Positions 52,935 to 64,000 of a stretch of 64,000 nt of DNA are shown piece by piece (position 1 is the stretch's first letter; the number at the start of each line of letters is the position of its first letter). Source of the DNA: Paracoccus kondratievae (GTDB lineage Bacteria; Pseudomonadota; Alphaproteobacteria; Rhodobacterales; Rhodobacteraceae); NCBI RefSeq assembly GCF_009301415.1, contig NZ_CP045073.1, forward strand, positions 248,001 to 312,000, in the 5' to 3' direction. Made by a program: the position numbers and the translations under genes. The notes beneath the pieces were generated by a model, which was not told the origin of the DNA, did no database searches, and was given only the letters and a program-made list of their open reading frames with translations.

Positions 52935-53701
52935 GCGTGCTGCATCTAAGGCAATGGCCGGGGAACCAGGATCGCCCGGCACTGGCGCTGCATTGCATGA
53001 TGGGCAATGGCGTCTATTGGGGTCCGATTGCCGAGACTCTGCGTGATCATGTGCGGATCAGCGCGCCTGACCTGCCCGGCCACGGGCAAAGCCCGGATTG
53101 GGATGGCGGGACGCCTGACTACCACACCTTTACCACGCGCGCCGTTGCCGCGCTGATCGACCGGCCGCTGGATCTGATCGGTCACAGCATGGGGGCGACC
53201 GTCGCCCTGCGCATCGCCGTCGCCGCGCCCGAGGCCGTACGAAGCCTGACCCTGATCGAGCCAGTGCTCTTTGCCGCCGCGCCCGACGCTCATAACGACG
53301 CATTGATGGCCGAGGTCGAGGCCAAGCTGAAAGCAGGCGAAGATGCCGAGGCGGCACGAGCCTTTCTTGCCTGCTGGGGCGGGCTGGACTGGGATGCACA
53401 GACGCCTGCGGGCCGGGCGCGGCTTGCGCGGCAAATTCACCTTGTTCACGCCAGCAACGAGGCGCTGCGCCATGACGCGGCCAATATCCTGCGTCCTGAC
53501 GGGCTAGAGGCTATCGACGCGCCGGTACTGATCATCATGGGTGAAGAGTCCCCGCCCGTCATTCCCGCGATTGCGGATGCTCTGGCTGCGCGGATGCCTG
53601 ATGTCGGTCGCGCCCGCGTACCCGGAGCAAGCCATATGCTGCCGATCACCCATCCACGCCAGGTGGCCGAGCTGATCGCGCTGAACCTCGAACGGGCCTG
53701 A
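52931..53701 (+). CDS. Alpha/beta hydrolase
   Basis: 256-aa hydrolase from GTG 52931. The nucleophile elbow is GHSMGA (Ser86), the oxyanion HC segment lies near residue 21, and a late catalytic His is in PGASHMLPITHP. Family likeness is to esterase/C-C hydrolase types. It overlaps the isomerase gene, so the two may share a pathway. Confidence 0.88.
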   Translation: MSVLHLRQWPGNQDRPALALHCMMGNGVYWGPIAETLRDHVRISAPDLPGHGQSPDWDGGTPDYHTFTTRAVAALIDRPLDLIGHSMGATVALRIAVAAPEAVRSLTLIEPVLFAAAPDAHNDALMAEVEAKLKAGEDAEAARAFLACWGGLDWDAQTPAGRARLARQIHLVHASNEALRHDAANILRPDGLEAIDAPVLIIMGEESPPVIPAIADALAARMPDVGRARVPGASHMLPITHPRQVAELIALNLERA

Positions 53702-53710
53702 GGCCGGCGT

Positions 53711-54073
53711 TCAGCCGACCTCCCAATCGTCATGGTGGCGCAGCGGGCCAATGGCCATCCAACTGGCCCGCACCCGCGCAACACGCGTGTCGCCCCAGGT
53801 CCGGAATTGCAGCTCAAATCCTGTCTCGGTCACGTTCGCCGCGCGGATATCGGCGCGCTGGTTGGCGCCGCAATCAATATCCCACATCGTCAGTGAAACA
53901 TGGACTACCGGTGGCTCAATAAAGGGCTCGTCAAACTGGACCTGCTGGGCCTCGACCCGAGGCCCCTCTCCGGTCCACATCGGGCCGCCACTCTCGAATG
54001 CCGAGAACATCTCGGTCGTGCCCTGAGCGACCCCAACGGCAAACTGGCCAAAATGTCGCAGGAGTCCCTCCAA
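53711..54073 (-). CDS. H-type lectin domain protein
   Basis: About 120 aa. SGGPMWTGEGPRVEAQQVQFDEPF, VVHVSLTMWDID and FRTWGDTRVARVRASWMAIGP are typical of the H_lectin family in Rhodobacteraceae. The start is uncertain: TTG 54073 gives 120 aa, ATG 54010 gives 99 aa. It is convergent with the hydrolase gene. Function is unknown; carbohydrate binding is suggested by family name only. Confidence 0.75.
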   Translation of the reverse strand: MEGLLRHFGQFAVGVAQGTTEMFSAFESGGPMWTGEGPRVEAQQVQFDEPFIEPPVVHVSLTMWDIDCGANQRADIRAANVTETGFELQFRTWGDTRVARVRASWMAIGPLRHHDDWEVG

Positions 54074-54105
54074 TCTTCCATGAAAGATGATCGCGGAAAA
54101 GAATA

Positions 54106-54128
54106 AAGCCCCGGAAAAACCGGGGCTT
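54106..54128 (-). terminator. Terminator of the atp operon
   Basis: Perfect 9-bp stem AAGCCCCGG-(5 nt)-CCGGGGCTT, followed on the minus strand by a T-rich tail (TTTATTCTTTT). It lies just past atpC. Confidence 0.85.
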
Positions 54129-54164
54129 ACTATGGGACTTACTACCGTTGGCGTCAATTCCCCG

Positions 54165-54611
54165 TCAGTGCGGGAAATTGGCCTGATTGGGGTCCAGCCC
54201 GATGTGCGTGCCAAGCGCCTCCATATCGGCCAGCAGCTTGACCGCGGCGGCGACCAGCTCTTCTCCGGCGGATTCGCGTTCCTTGGCGGTCTCAACGCGA
54301 CGACGGGCCTGAGCCATCATTTCGTTAAAGACCTCTTGCGTCATCTCGGCGCGCGGATGTCCGCGTTCGGCCAGCAGGCTGACGGATTCACCGTTGATCT
54401 CGGCGAAACCGCCGGTCACAGCAAATTCCGTCTCGGTCCCGTCGGCCGCAACCACAGTCACCAGACCGGGGCGCAGATTGACGATGGCCGGAGCATGGCC
54501 GGGCATCGCCGTCAGATCGCCTTCGGCGCCGGGCAGGCGCACCTCGCGCGCCGCAACGGAAAGCAGGTTCCGTTCCGGCGAGACGAGGTCGAACTGCATC
54601 GTATCGGCCAT
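54165..54611 (-). CDS. atpC: ATP synthase epsilon subunit
   Basis: 148-aa F1 epsilon subunit: MQFDLVSPERNLLSVAAREV, LPGAEGDLTAMPGHAP and GGFAEINGESVSLLAE. It links the F1 rotor to the c-ring. Last gene of atpHAGDC. Confidence 0.95.
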   Translation of the reverse strand: MADTMQFDLVSPERNLLSVAAREVRLPGAEGDLTAMPGHAPAIVNLRPGLVTVVAADGTETEFAVTGGFAEINGESVSLLAERGHPRAEMTQEVFNEMMAQARRRVETAKERESAGEELVAAAVKLLADMEALGTHIGLDPNQANFPH

Positions 54612-54620
54612 ATCGCCCCC

Positions 54621-56063
<1,443 letters not shown>

Positions 56064-56936
56064 TCAGAGCGCCTCTGCGCCCGAGATGATTTCAATCAGT
56101 TCTTTGGTGATCGCGGCCTGACGCGAGCGGTTATATTCCGTCGTCAGCCTGTCGATCATGTCACCGGCGTTGCGGGTCGCGTTGTCCATGGCGGTCATCC
56201 GCGCACCCTGTTCCGAAGCCGCGTTTTCCAGCAGCGCGGCAAAGACCTGCGTGGCCACCGCACGCGGCAGCAGGTCGTTCAGGATCGCGCCTTCGTCCGG
56301 TTCATAGTCGTAAAGCGCCGAGGCCGCGGCCTCGCCTTCCTCGACTACCGCCGGGATGACCTGCAGGGCCGTCGGCACCTGGCTGATCACCGATTCGAAG
56401 CGGTTGAAGAACAGCGTCGCCACGTCGAACTCGCCAGCGTCAAAGCGGGCGAGGATTTCGTCCGCAATGTCGCGCGCATTCTCATAGCCGATACGTTTGA
56501 CCTCGCTCATGTCGACGTGATGGACAAAGAGGGCGCCGTATTCGCGCTTGAGCTGTTCGCGACCCTTTTTGCCTACGGTCAGGATCGACACCTGCTTGCC
56601 CTGCGCCTGCAGCTCTTGCAGGCGCAGCCGGGCGAGCTTGACGATGGACGAGTTGAATCCGCCCGCAAGCCCGCGTTCGGAGGTCATCACCACCAGAAGG
56701 TGGCGACGATCTTCGCCGGTGCCGGCCAGCAGGCGCGGTGCCGCGGCCGAACCAGCCGCAGCGGCGGTCAGGCCAGCGATCACCGCCGACATCCGGTCGG
56801 CATAGGGGCGCGCGGCCTCGGCCGCTTCCTGCGCACGGCGCAGTTTCGCGGCGGCGACCATCTGCATCGCCTTGGTGATCTTGCGCGTGTTCTTGACGCT
56901 GCCGATCCGGTTCTTGAGGTCCTTGAGGCTGGGCAT
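56064..56936 (-). CDS. atpG: ATP synthase gamma subunit
   Basis: 290-aa central-stalk subunit. N-terminus [20 protein letters not shown] and the C-terminus [15 protein letters not shown] are both conserved. Eighteen bases separate it from atpD. Confidence 0.98.
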   Translation of the reverse strand: MPSLKDLKNRIGSVKNTRKITKAMQMVAAAKLRRAQEAAEAARPYADRMSAVIAGLTAAAAGSAAAPRLLAGTGEDRRHLLVVMTSERGLAGGFNSSIVKLARLRLQELQAQGKQVSILTVGKKGREQLKREYGALFVHHVDMSEVKRIGYENARDIADEILARFDAGEFDVATLFFNRFESVISQVPTALQVIPAVVEEGEAAASALYDYEPDEGAILNDLLPRAVATQVFAALLENAASEQGARMTAMDNATRNAGDMIDRLTTEYNRSRQAAITKELIEIISGAEAL

Positions 56937-56948
56937 CTATCCCTCCTC

Positions 56949-58483
<1,535 letters not shown>

Positions 58484-58484
<1 letters not shown>

Positions 58485-59050
58485 TATCCGACCTCTTTCA
58501 TAGCATTCTGGAGGGAGGCGAGCTTCGAGCGGATCGAGCTGTCGATCATCTGCGAGCCCAGTTTGACGATCATGCCGCCGATGAGGCTTTCATCGACGCG
58601 CGCGTTCAGTTTCACCTTCTTGCCCGATTTGGCGGCCAGTGTTTCCGCCAGACGGGTCCTCTGTTCGTCGCTCAGCGCCTGGGCGCTGACCACATCAGCC
58701 GTCACCTCGCCCTTGGCGTCGGCGATCAGCGTGCGCAGCCGGGCAACGAATTGCGGCAGTGCAAACAGCCGGCGGTTGCGGGCCATCAGCCGCAGCGTAT
58801 TGGCCAGTTCAGCCGACAGGCCCATGCGCCCGGCCAAAGCCGTAACCGCAACCTCCTGCTGCTGCCGGTCATAAATGGGCGAGAGGGTCAGATCGCGCAG
58901 GTCCTTGCTGGCGTCATAGGCCGAGGCCAGATCGTCGATCTGGGCAGACAGGGCGTCGATACCGCCCGCATCCCTGACCAGATCGAACAGGGCCTGCGCA
59001 TAACGCCCGGCGATATCAGCGGAAATCGAAGCGGAATTGGCCACGGTCAT
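58484..59050 (-). CDS. atpH: ATP synthase delta subunit
   Basis: 188-aa peripheral-stalk subunit: [20 protein letters not shown] and the C-terminal [20 protein letters not shown]. First gene of the F1 operon; F0 genes lie elsewhere, as usual in this order. Confidence 0.95.
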
Positions 59051-59369
59051 CCTTCCGGTTAGCGCAAGCTCCGCAGGCGGGCCGGCTGAAGGGCCGGTCT
59101 GTCGCGGAGCGCGGGTCCAAGGGGCGGCTCTGGCACAATCCGGCTGGAGCCTTCCCGAAAATCTGCGGCGTCTCTAGCAGGTGATTTTCGCTGCCGCAAC
59201 CGCCTTGAACACGGAAATATGAGGGTTTGCGACCCTTGGTGGAGCGCCGCTACGACCGATTGCGCAAACAGTCCGTCTCTGTGGCCCTGTTACCCCAACG
59301 CCCACTGGCAAAGATTCGCCCAAAGCGACCGGCGACCGGCGTGAGGATTCGCCTTCGCAAGGGGGGCGT
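59051..59369. other. Upstream region of the atp operon
   Basis: 320 bp without a gene I can support. It must contain the atpH promoter and the end of the methyltransferase gene lies at 59370. A GC-rich hairpin (GCCGGC..AAGGGCCGG) stands near 59080. Confidence 0.4.
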
Positions 59370-60158
59370 TCAGCCCGGTCCCGGATCGCGGGCGATGCGA
59401 CCGGCGCCCTGCCCGGCGGGCCGGGGTCGTGCGATCCCCTCCAGCACGTCAAGCGGGCTCGGAACGCTGACCCCCCTGCCCCGCCCGACCGGAGCAGGCA
59501 CCTGCTTGCTGAACTCGGTCAGAACCAGTCCCGCGACCAGCACCTGACTGATACGCAGGCCTGCCCGCTCCCACATCTGGGCGCTTTTAAGCCAGAACCG
59601 CCGATCCGAGGGCGGGATATAAAGCGCGGCTCCGGTGCGCTCGGTGACGAAACCCGCCGCCCGCGCCTGCACCTCAAGCTGACCGGCAGTATAGCTGCGC
59701 CCAAAGCCGAACGGCGTCGTCTCGGAGCGCGCCCACAGCCCGGCCCGGTTGGGCACCATCACCATCAGCCGACCGCCGGGGCCCAGGACCCGCCACGCCT
59801 CGTCCATCACCACCGACGGATGATCGGCGGTCTCTAGCGCATGCAAAAGCACCAGCCGATCCACACTGCCGGTATCCAGCGGCCAGGCTGTTTCTTCGCA
59901 CAGGACCGAGCAATTGGGCAGGCCGACCGGCCAGGCCATCACCCCCTGCGGACCCGGCATCAACGAGATCACCCGCCGCGCACGCCCCAGATAGGGCCGC
60001 ATCAGCGGTGCAGCAAAGCCATATCCCGCCACGGTCATGCCCTGCGCCTGATCGGGGGGCCACAGGTCTGTCAGACGGTCGCGCAATATGCGCTGTACCA
60101 CCCGCCCCAGCGCGCGGGTATAGTAGAACTTACGTAGCTCGAATACATCGTGATGCAT
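59370..60158 (-). CDS. Class I SAM-dependent methyltransferase
   Basis: 262 aa from MHHDVFELRKFYYTRALGR (60158). A truncated motif I (VAGYGFAAPLM), LVLLHALETADHP and EAWRVLGPGGRLMVMVPNRAG match Methyltransf_11-type proteins. The substrate is unknown. It is divergent from gloB with a 51-bp gap; many Alphaproteobacteria keep this pair. Confidence 0.85.
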   Translation of the reverse strand: MHHDVFELRKFYYTRALGRVVQRILRDRLTDLWPPDQAQGMTVAGYGFAAPLMRPYLGRARRVISLMPGPQGVMAWPVGLPNCSVLCEETAWPLDTGSVDRLVLLHALETADHPSVVMDEAWRVLGPGGRLMVMVPNRAGLWARSETTPFGFGRSYTAGQLEVQARAAGFVTERTGAALYIPPSDRRFWLKSAQMWERAGLRISQVLVAGLVLTEFSKQVPAPVGRGRGVSVPSPLDVLEGIARPRPAGQGAGRIARDPGPG

Positions 60159-60209
60159 TGCGCCTCCGGCTTCGCAGCGCCAGAGTGCGGCAAAGAAAGG
60201 AATTTGCCA

Positions 60210-60956
60210 ATGCCGCTGGAACTCGTCCCTGTCCGCTGTCTGACCGACAACTATGCCTGGCTTGTGCACGGCAACGGACAGACCGCATTGATAGACGCCC
60301 CGGAAGCAGAGCCGATTCTACACGAACTCCGTGCACGTGGCTGGTCATTGAGCCAGATCGCGCTGACCCATCACCATGACGATCATATTCAGGCGGTGCC
60401 TGAACTTGTAGCCGCAACCGGCGCCGTAGTAATCGGCAATGCCGACGATGCCACGCGTCTGCCAGCGTTAGATCAGGCCGTGCGGCCCGGTGAGAAATTT
60501 GATCTTTGCGGAGAAACGGCCGGGGTCATTGACGTTCCCGGCCACACCATCGGTCATGTCGCCTTTCACCTGCCCGGATCGGCGATGGTTTTTACCGCCG
60601 ACAGCCTGATGGCGCTTGGCTGCGGCCGCCTGTTCGAAGGCGATGCCGACACGATGTGGGCCTCGCTCTCACGCCTGAACGCGCTGCCCGCCGAAACACT
60701 GGTCTGCTCGGGGCACGACTACTGCCGCGGCAACGGCGCCTTTGCCCTGTCGGTCGATCCTGATAACGCCGCGCTGCAACAGCGGCTGACCGAAACCACG
60801 ACAGGCGCACGCCCTTGCGCCCCCTCGACCCTGGCCGAGGAACGGGCAACAAATCCCTTCCTGCGCGTACGCGAACTGGCGGCCTCGCTGGGCCTTGCCG
60901 GTGCTCCGGACGCCAAAGTCTTTGCCGAGCTGCGGGCGATGAAGGACCGATTCTGA
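60210..60956 (+). CDS. gloB: Hydroxyacylglutathione hydrolase (glyoxalase II)
   Basis: 248-aa MBL-fold enzyme that hydrolyses S-lactoylglutathione in methylglyoxal detoxification. It has TDNYAWLV, the zinc motif THHHDDH, VPGHTIGHVAF, FTADSLMALGCGRLFEG and CSGHDY, with the HAGH C-terminal segment (EERATNPFLRV). AAAGGA precedes the ATG at 60210. Confidence 0.95.
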   Translation: MPLELVPVRCLTDNYAWLVHGNGQTALIDAPEAEPILHELRARGWSLSQIALTHHHDDHIQAVPELVAATGAVVIGNADDATRLPALDQAVRPGEKFDLCGETAGVIDVPGHTIGHVAFHLPGSAMVFTADSLMALGCGRLFEGDADTMWASLSRLNALPAETLVCSGHDYCRGNGAFALSVDPDNAALQQRLTETTTGARPCAPSTLAEERATNPFLRVRELAASLGLAGAPDAKVFAELRAMKDRF

Positions 60957-61217
60957 CCCTATTTGTGACACGGCAAGAAAATTCGCCTCCGCCCCGCAGA
61001 TATTCCGTTAACCGGATTTCCCACCGGCCAGATGCTTGAAATCCGGCCAGCCGGATATCACATCTGCCTCAACGGCGGAAAAATCCGCATGAGCGGAAGC
61101 AAATACCGCTTGAATTGCGCGAAAATCCACCAATTCTTAACTGTATCGTGACAGTCTGGTCAGGTGGACCGCTAAATCTGGCGGCCCAAACCGCCAGCCG
61201 ACTGACAGGAGCTTGAA

Positions 61218-63539
61218 GTGCCGTCCTTTTCGACCTCCCTGGAACAGGCCATCCATGCTGCGCTCGCGCTGGCCAACGAACATCGCCATGAGCTTGCCAC
61301 GCTAGAGCATCTGTTGCTCGCGCTGACGGAGGAACCCGACGCCGTAAAGGTAATGCGGGCATGCAATGTCGACCTGGACGAGCTGCGCCGCATGCTGGTC
61401 GAGTTCATCGAAGATGATCTCTCGACCCTTATCACCGATGTAGAGGGTTCCGAGGCCGTCCCCACCGCCGCTTTCCAGCGCGTAATCCAGCGCGCCGCGA
61501 TTCATGTCCAAAGCTCGGGCCGGACCGAGGTGACCGGGGCGAACGTCCTTGTCGCCATCTTCGCCGAGCGGGAATCGAACGCCGCCTTCTTCCTGCAAGA
61601 GCTGGATATGACACGCTATGACGCGGTGAATTTCATCGCCCATGGCGTGGCAAAAAACCCGTCCTTCTCGGAAAACCGCACGATTCAGGGCGCTGAACAG
61701 CAAGCCGAGCAAGCCCAGACCGAACAGGGGCAGGGTAAGGACGAATCCGCGCTGGCAAAATACTGTGTCAACCTGAACAAGAAAGCCTCCAAAGGCGATG
61801 TTGATCCGCTGATCGGCCGCGCCGACGAGGTTGAGCGTTGCATTCAGGTCCTCTGCCGCCGCCGCAAGAACAACCCGCTTTTGGTGGGCGATCCCGGTGT
61901 CGGCAAGACTGCGATCGCCGAGGGGCTGGCGCTCAAGATCACCCGAGGCGAAACGCCCGAGGTGCTGGCGGGCTCGACCATTTTCTCGCTGGATATGGGC
62001 GCCCTTCTGGCCGGTACCCGGTATCGCGGCGACTTCGAGGAACGGCTGAAAGCCGTGGTCAAGGAACTGGAAGAGCATCCTGACGCCATCCTCTTCATCG
62101 ATGAGATCCATACTGTGATCGGCGCGGGCGCAACCTCTGGTGGCGCAATGGATGCCTCGAACCTGCTCAAGCCCGCGCTCGCCGGCGGCAAGCTGCGCTG
62201 CATGGGCTCGACCACCTACAAAGAGTTCCGCCAGCATTTCGAAAAGGACCGCGCCTTGTCGCGGCGCTTCCAAAAGATTGACGTGAACGAGCCGACCGTG
62301 CCCGACACGATCAAGATCCTCATGGGGCTGAAACCGAGCTTCGAAAAGCACCACGATCTGCGTTACACCAATGACGCGATCCGCACCGCTGTCGAGCTTT
62401 CGGCTCGCTACATCCACGACCGTAAGCTGCCCGACAAGGCCATCGATGTGATCGACGAGGCCGGAGCGGCCCAGCATCTGGTCGCGGAAAGCAAGCGCCG
62501 TAAGACGATTGGCCCGAAAGAGATCGAGGCAGTCGTGGCCAAAATTGCCCGCATCCCGCCCAAGAACGTCTCCAAGGACGATGCGGCAGTGCTGAAGGAT
62601 CTCGAGGCGACGCTGAAACGTCTGGTCTTTGGTCAGGATGCAGCGATCGAGGCACTGGCCTCTTCGATCAAACTGGCACGGGCTGGCCTGCGTGAGCCGG
62701 AAAAACCGATCGGTAACTATCTCTTTGCCGGCCCCACTGGCGTCGGTAAGACAGAGGTCGCCAAGCAGCTCGCCTCGACCCTCGGGGTCGAACTGCTGCG
62801 CTTTGACATGTCCGAGTATATGGAGAAACATGCCGTCAGCCGGTTGATCGGCGCGCCTCCGGGCTATGTCGGCTTCGATCAGGGCGGGCTTCTGACCGAT
62901 GGTGTGGACCAGCATCCGCATTGCGTGCTGCTGCTCGACGAGATCGAAAAGGCCCATCCGGATGTCTACAACATCCTGCTTCAGGTCATGGACCACGGCA
63001 AACTGACCGATCACAATGGTCGTCAGGTGGACTTCCGCAACGTGATCCTGATCATGACCTCGAACGCGGGCGCCGCCGATCAGGCCAAGGCTGCTTTCGG
63101 TTTCGGGCGCGAACGCCGCGAGGGCGAGGATACCGCCGCCATCGAACGGACCTTCACGCCAGAATTCCGCAACCGGCTGGATGCCGTCATCAGCTTCGCG
63201 CCGCTCGCGCGCGAAATCATCGTACAAGTGGTCGAGAAATTCGTGCTGCAGCTTGAAGCCCAGCTCATCGACCGCGGCGTCCATATCGAACTCAGCTCAG
63301 AAGCGGCCGACTGGCTGGCCGAGCGTGGATATGACGAACAGATGGGCGCCCGCCCTCTTGGCCGGGTGATTCAGGAATGGATTAAAAAGCCCCTGGCCGA
63401 AGAACTGCTGTTCGGCCGCCTGACCAAAGGCGGCGTGGTCCGGGTCCGGATCGAAGACGACAAACCTGTCTTCGACATCACTGGTCCCGAAACGCCCCGG
63501 ATCAGCAATACCCGGCCACCCCTTCTGACAGCTGACTAA
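61218..63539 (+). CDS. clpA: ATP-dependent Clp protease ATP-binding subunit ClpA
   Basis: 773-aa AAA+ unfoldase for ClpP. An N-terminal double Clp-N domain (1-150) is followed by the first AAA domain (GDPGVGKT near 224-231), the DIGL-less middle characteristic of ClpA, and the second AAA domain (GPTGVGKT near 505). The start is GTG 61218 with AGGAG upstream. No clpS is visible in the 261-bp gap upstream. Length fits ClpA. Confidence 0.97.
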   Translation: MPSFSTSLEQAIHAALALANEHRHELATLEHLLLALTEEPDAVKVMRACNVDLDELRRMLVEFIEDDLSTLITDVEGSEAVPTAAFQRVIQRAAIHVQSSGRTEVTGANVLVAIFAERESNAAFFLQELDMTRYDAVNFIAHGVAKNPSFSENRTIQGAEQQAEQAQTEQGQGKDESALAKYCVNLNKKASKGDVDPLIGRADEVERCIQVLCRRRKNNPLLVGDPGVGKTAIAEGLALKITRGETPEVLAGSTIFSLDMGALLAGTRYRGDFEERLKAVVKELEEHPDAILFIDEIHTVIGAGATSGGAMDASNLLKPALAGGKLRCMGSTTYKEFRQHFEKDRALSRRFQKIDVNEPTVPDTIKILMGLKPSFEKHHDLRYTNDAIRTAVELSARYIHDRKLPDKAIDVIDEAGAAQHLVAESKRRKTIGPKEIEAVVAKIARIPPKNVSKDDAAVLKDLEATLKRLVFGQDAAIEALASSIKLARAGLREPEKPIGNYLFAGPTGVGKTEVAKQLASTLGVELLRFDMSEYMEKHAVSRLIGAPPGYVGFDQGGLLTDGVDQHPHCVLLLDEIEKAHPDVYNILLQVMDHGKLTDHNGRQVDFRNVILIMTSNAGAADQAKAAFGFGRERREGEDTAAIERTFTPEFRNRLDAVISFAPLAREIIVQVVEKFVLQLEAQLIDRGVHIELSSEAADWLAERGYDEQMGARPLGRVIQEWIKKPLAEELLFGRLTKGGVVRVRIEDDKPVFDITGPETPRISNTRPPLLTAD

Positions 63540-63550
63540 CCGAAACTCAA

Positions 63551-63576
63551 AAGGGCGGCACAATCGTGCCGCCCTT
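63551..63576 (+). terminator. clpA terminator
   Basis: Perfect 11-bp stem AAGGGCGGCAC-aatc-GTGCCGCCCTT, 12 bp after the clpA stop. Confidence 0.75.
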
Positions 63577-63958
63577 CACCTATTCTGGGATCGGATCACC
63601 AACCAGAGTTTCAAAGCGAAATCTGGCTGGCCTTGCGAGACCGTTGGGCACAGTCCCGGAAAATCCCTGCGACGCTGAGAGGCCGCGCTACGCCAATGTC
63701 TGAACGGGCGCCGCAGACGTCGCAGATTTCTGAGGACACCACACGCGGCCCACCCCCAAGGCACGAGGCACGAGGCACGCTGGAAACAGCTAAGCCCGGC
63801 GCCCCCGCGCAACCATCGCCTCGGCAAGAAAAACCGCCACCCAATCAAACCTCCGATGACACCTCAACCGCCACCTCGGCTTCTTTCGTGTCTAAATATC
63901 CATCACACCTCCGGCGGCAAAGCCTCCGGAGGTGCAAACATCATAACCGTCATTCTGG
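63577..63958. other. Non-coding stretch after clpA
   Basis: About 380 bp with no gene I can support. A direct repeat (GCACGAG twice near 63762-63775) and a stem-loop CACCTCCGG ... CCGGAGGTG (63906-63934) occur; the latter is placed to terminate the minus-strand gene entering at the window end. Confidence 0.45.
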
Positions 63959-64000
63959 TTATGCTTTGGCGTTGCCTTCCTTGATCCTGGCCGCCAGTTC
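63959..64000 (-). CDS. C-terminal end of a gene running off the window
   Basis: Thirteen codons read ELAARIKEGNAKA and then TAA (63959-63961), with a terminator-like hairpin beyond. Too short to identify. Confidence 0.45.
   Translation of the reverse strand, partial: ELAARIKEGNAKA

Noticed and set aside
61302..63284. A 660-codon minus-strand frame
   Set aside because: It is the mirror of clpA.

Overview
The window looks like a chromosomal stretch of an alphaproteobacterium of the family Rhodobacteraceae, most likely Paracoccus or a close relative. The basis is the high G+C content, the protein signatures, a five-gene F1 ATP synthase operon (atpHAGDC) without F0 genes, the infA-maf-rng-yacG cluster and a DUF1489 protein. 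No species assignment can be made without a search.

Region 1 (1-22231) is core chromosome: fatty-acid synthesis genes fabD and fabG, an EnvZ-type kinase, a metallo-hydrolase, tRNA-Asn, a decayed integrase, tRNA-Glu, a Bcr/CflA-type exporter, tRNA-Gly, an RND efflux adaptor and pump, a NarX/LuxR-type two-component pair, then an apparent short-chain-acyl or acetate sensing group (ScfR-like regulator, single-domain response regulator, small membrane protein, and a kinase fused to a sodium/solute-symporter domain). It ends with an orphan FliM/FliN-like protein, infA, maf, an RNase E/G-type protein, yacG and tRNA-Phe.

Region 2 (22232-48983) is accessory. A broken IS21-family element (22390-25013) truncates a rep-like gene whose intact paralogue lies 23 kb away. 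The last 20 bases of tRNA-Tyr are repeated at 25594-25613 and 48964-48983. Between these repeats lies a 23.4-kb integrative element with integrase, excisionase-like protein, divergent XRE repressor, a complete type I-E CRISPR-Cas locus, small cargo genes, a DUF4143 ATPase, a ParDE toxin-antitoxin, a MobV-type relaxase and the rep-like gene. The CRISPR array (37 repeats, 36 spacers when rejoined) is split by an IS66 element with an 8-bp target duplication inside one spacer. The cas order on the minus strand is cas3, cse1, cse2, cas7e, cas5e, cas6e, cas1, cas2, leader, array.

The most interesting signal is in the 282-bp gap between cas3 and cse1. A diverged CRISPR repeat (38583-38611) keeps the exact 8-nt crRNA handle and a 6-bp stem with a compensatory pair and a TTCG loop. 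It is followed by exactly 32 nt and then a second hairpin in the register of the next repeat. This resembles a stand-alone crRNA-like RNA of the CreA/regulatory kind. A second unusual signal is a family of four small palindromic elements with a shared 13-nt core and differing, self-complementary arms, all inside the IS21 istA gene.

Region 3 (48984-64000) is core again: tRNA-Tyr, rlmB, a YHS-like secreted protein, a CoA-binding protein, prs, a DsbA-family isomerase, an alpha/beta hydrolase, an H-type lectin-like protein, the atp operon, a methyltransferase, gloB and clpA.
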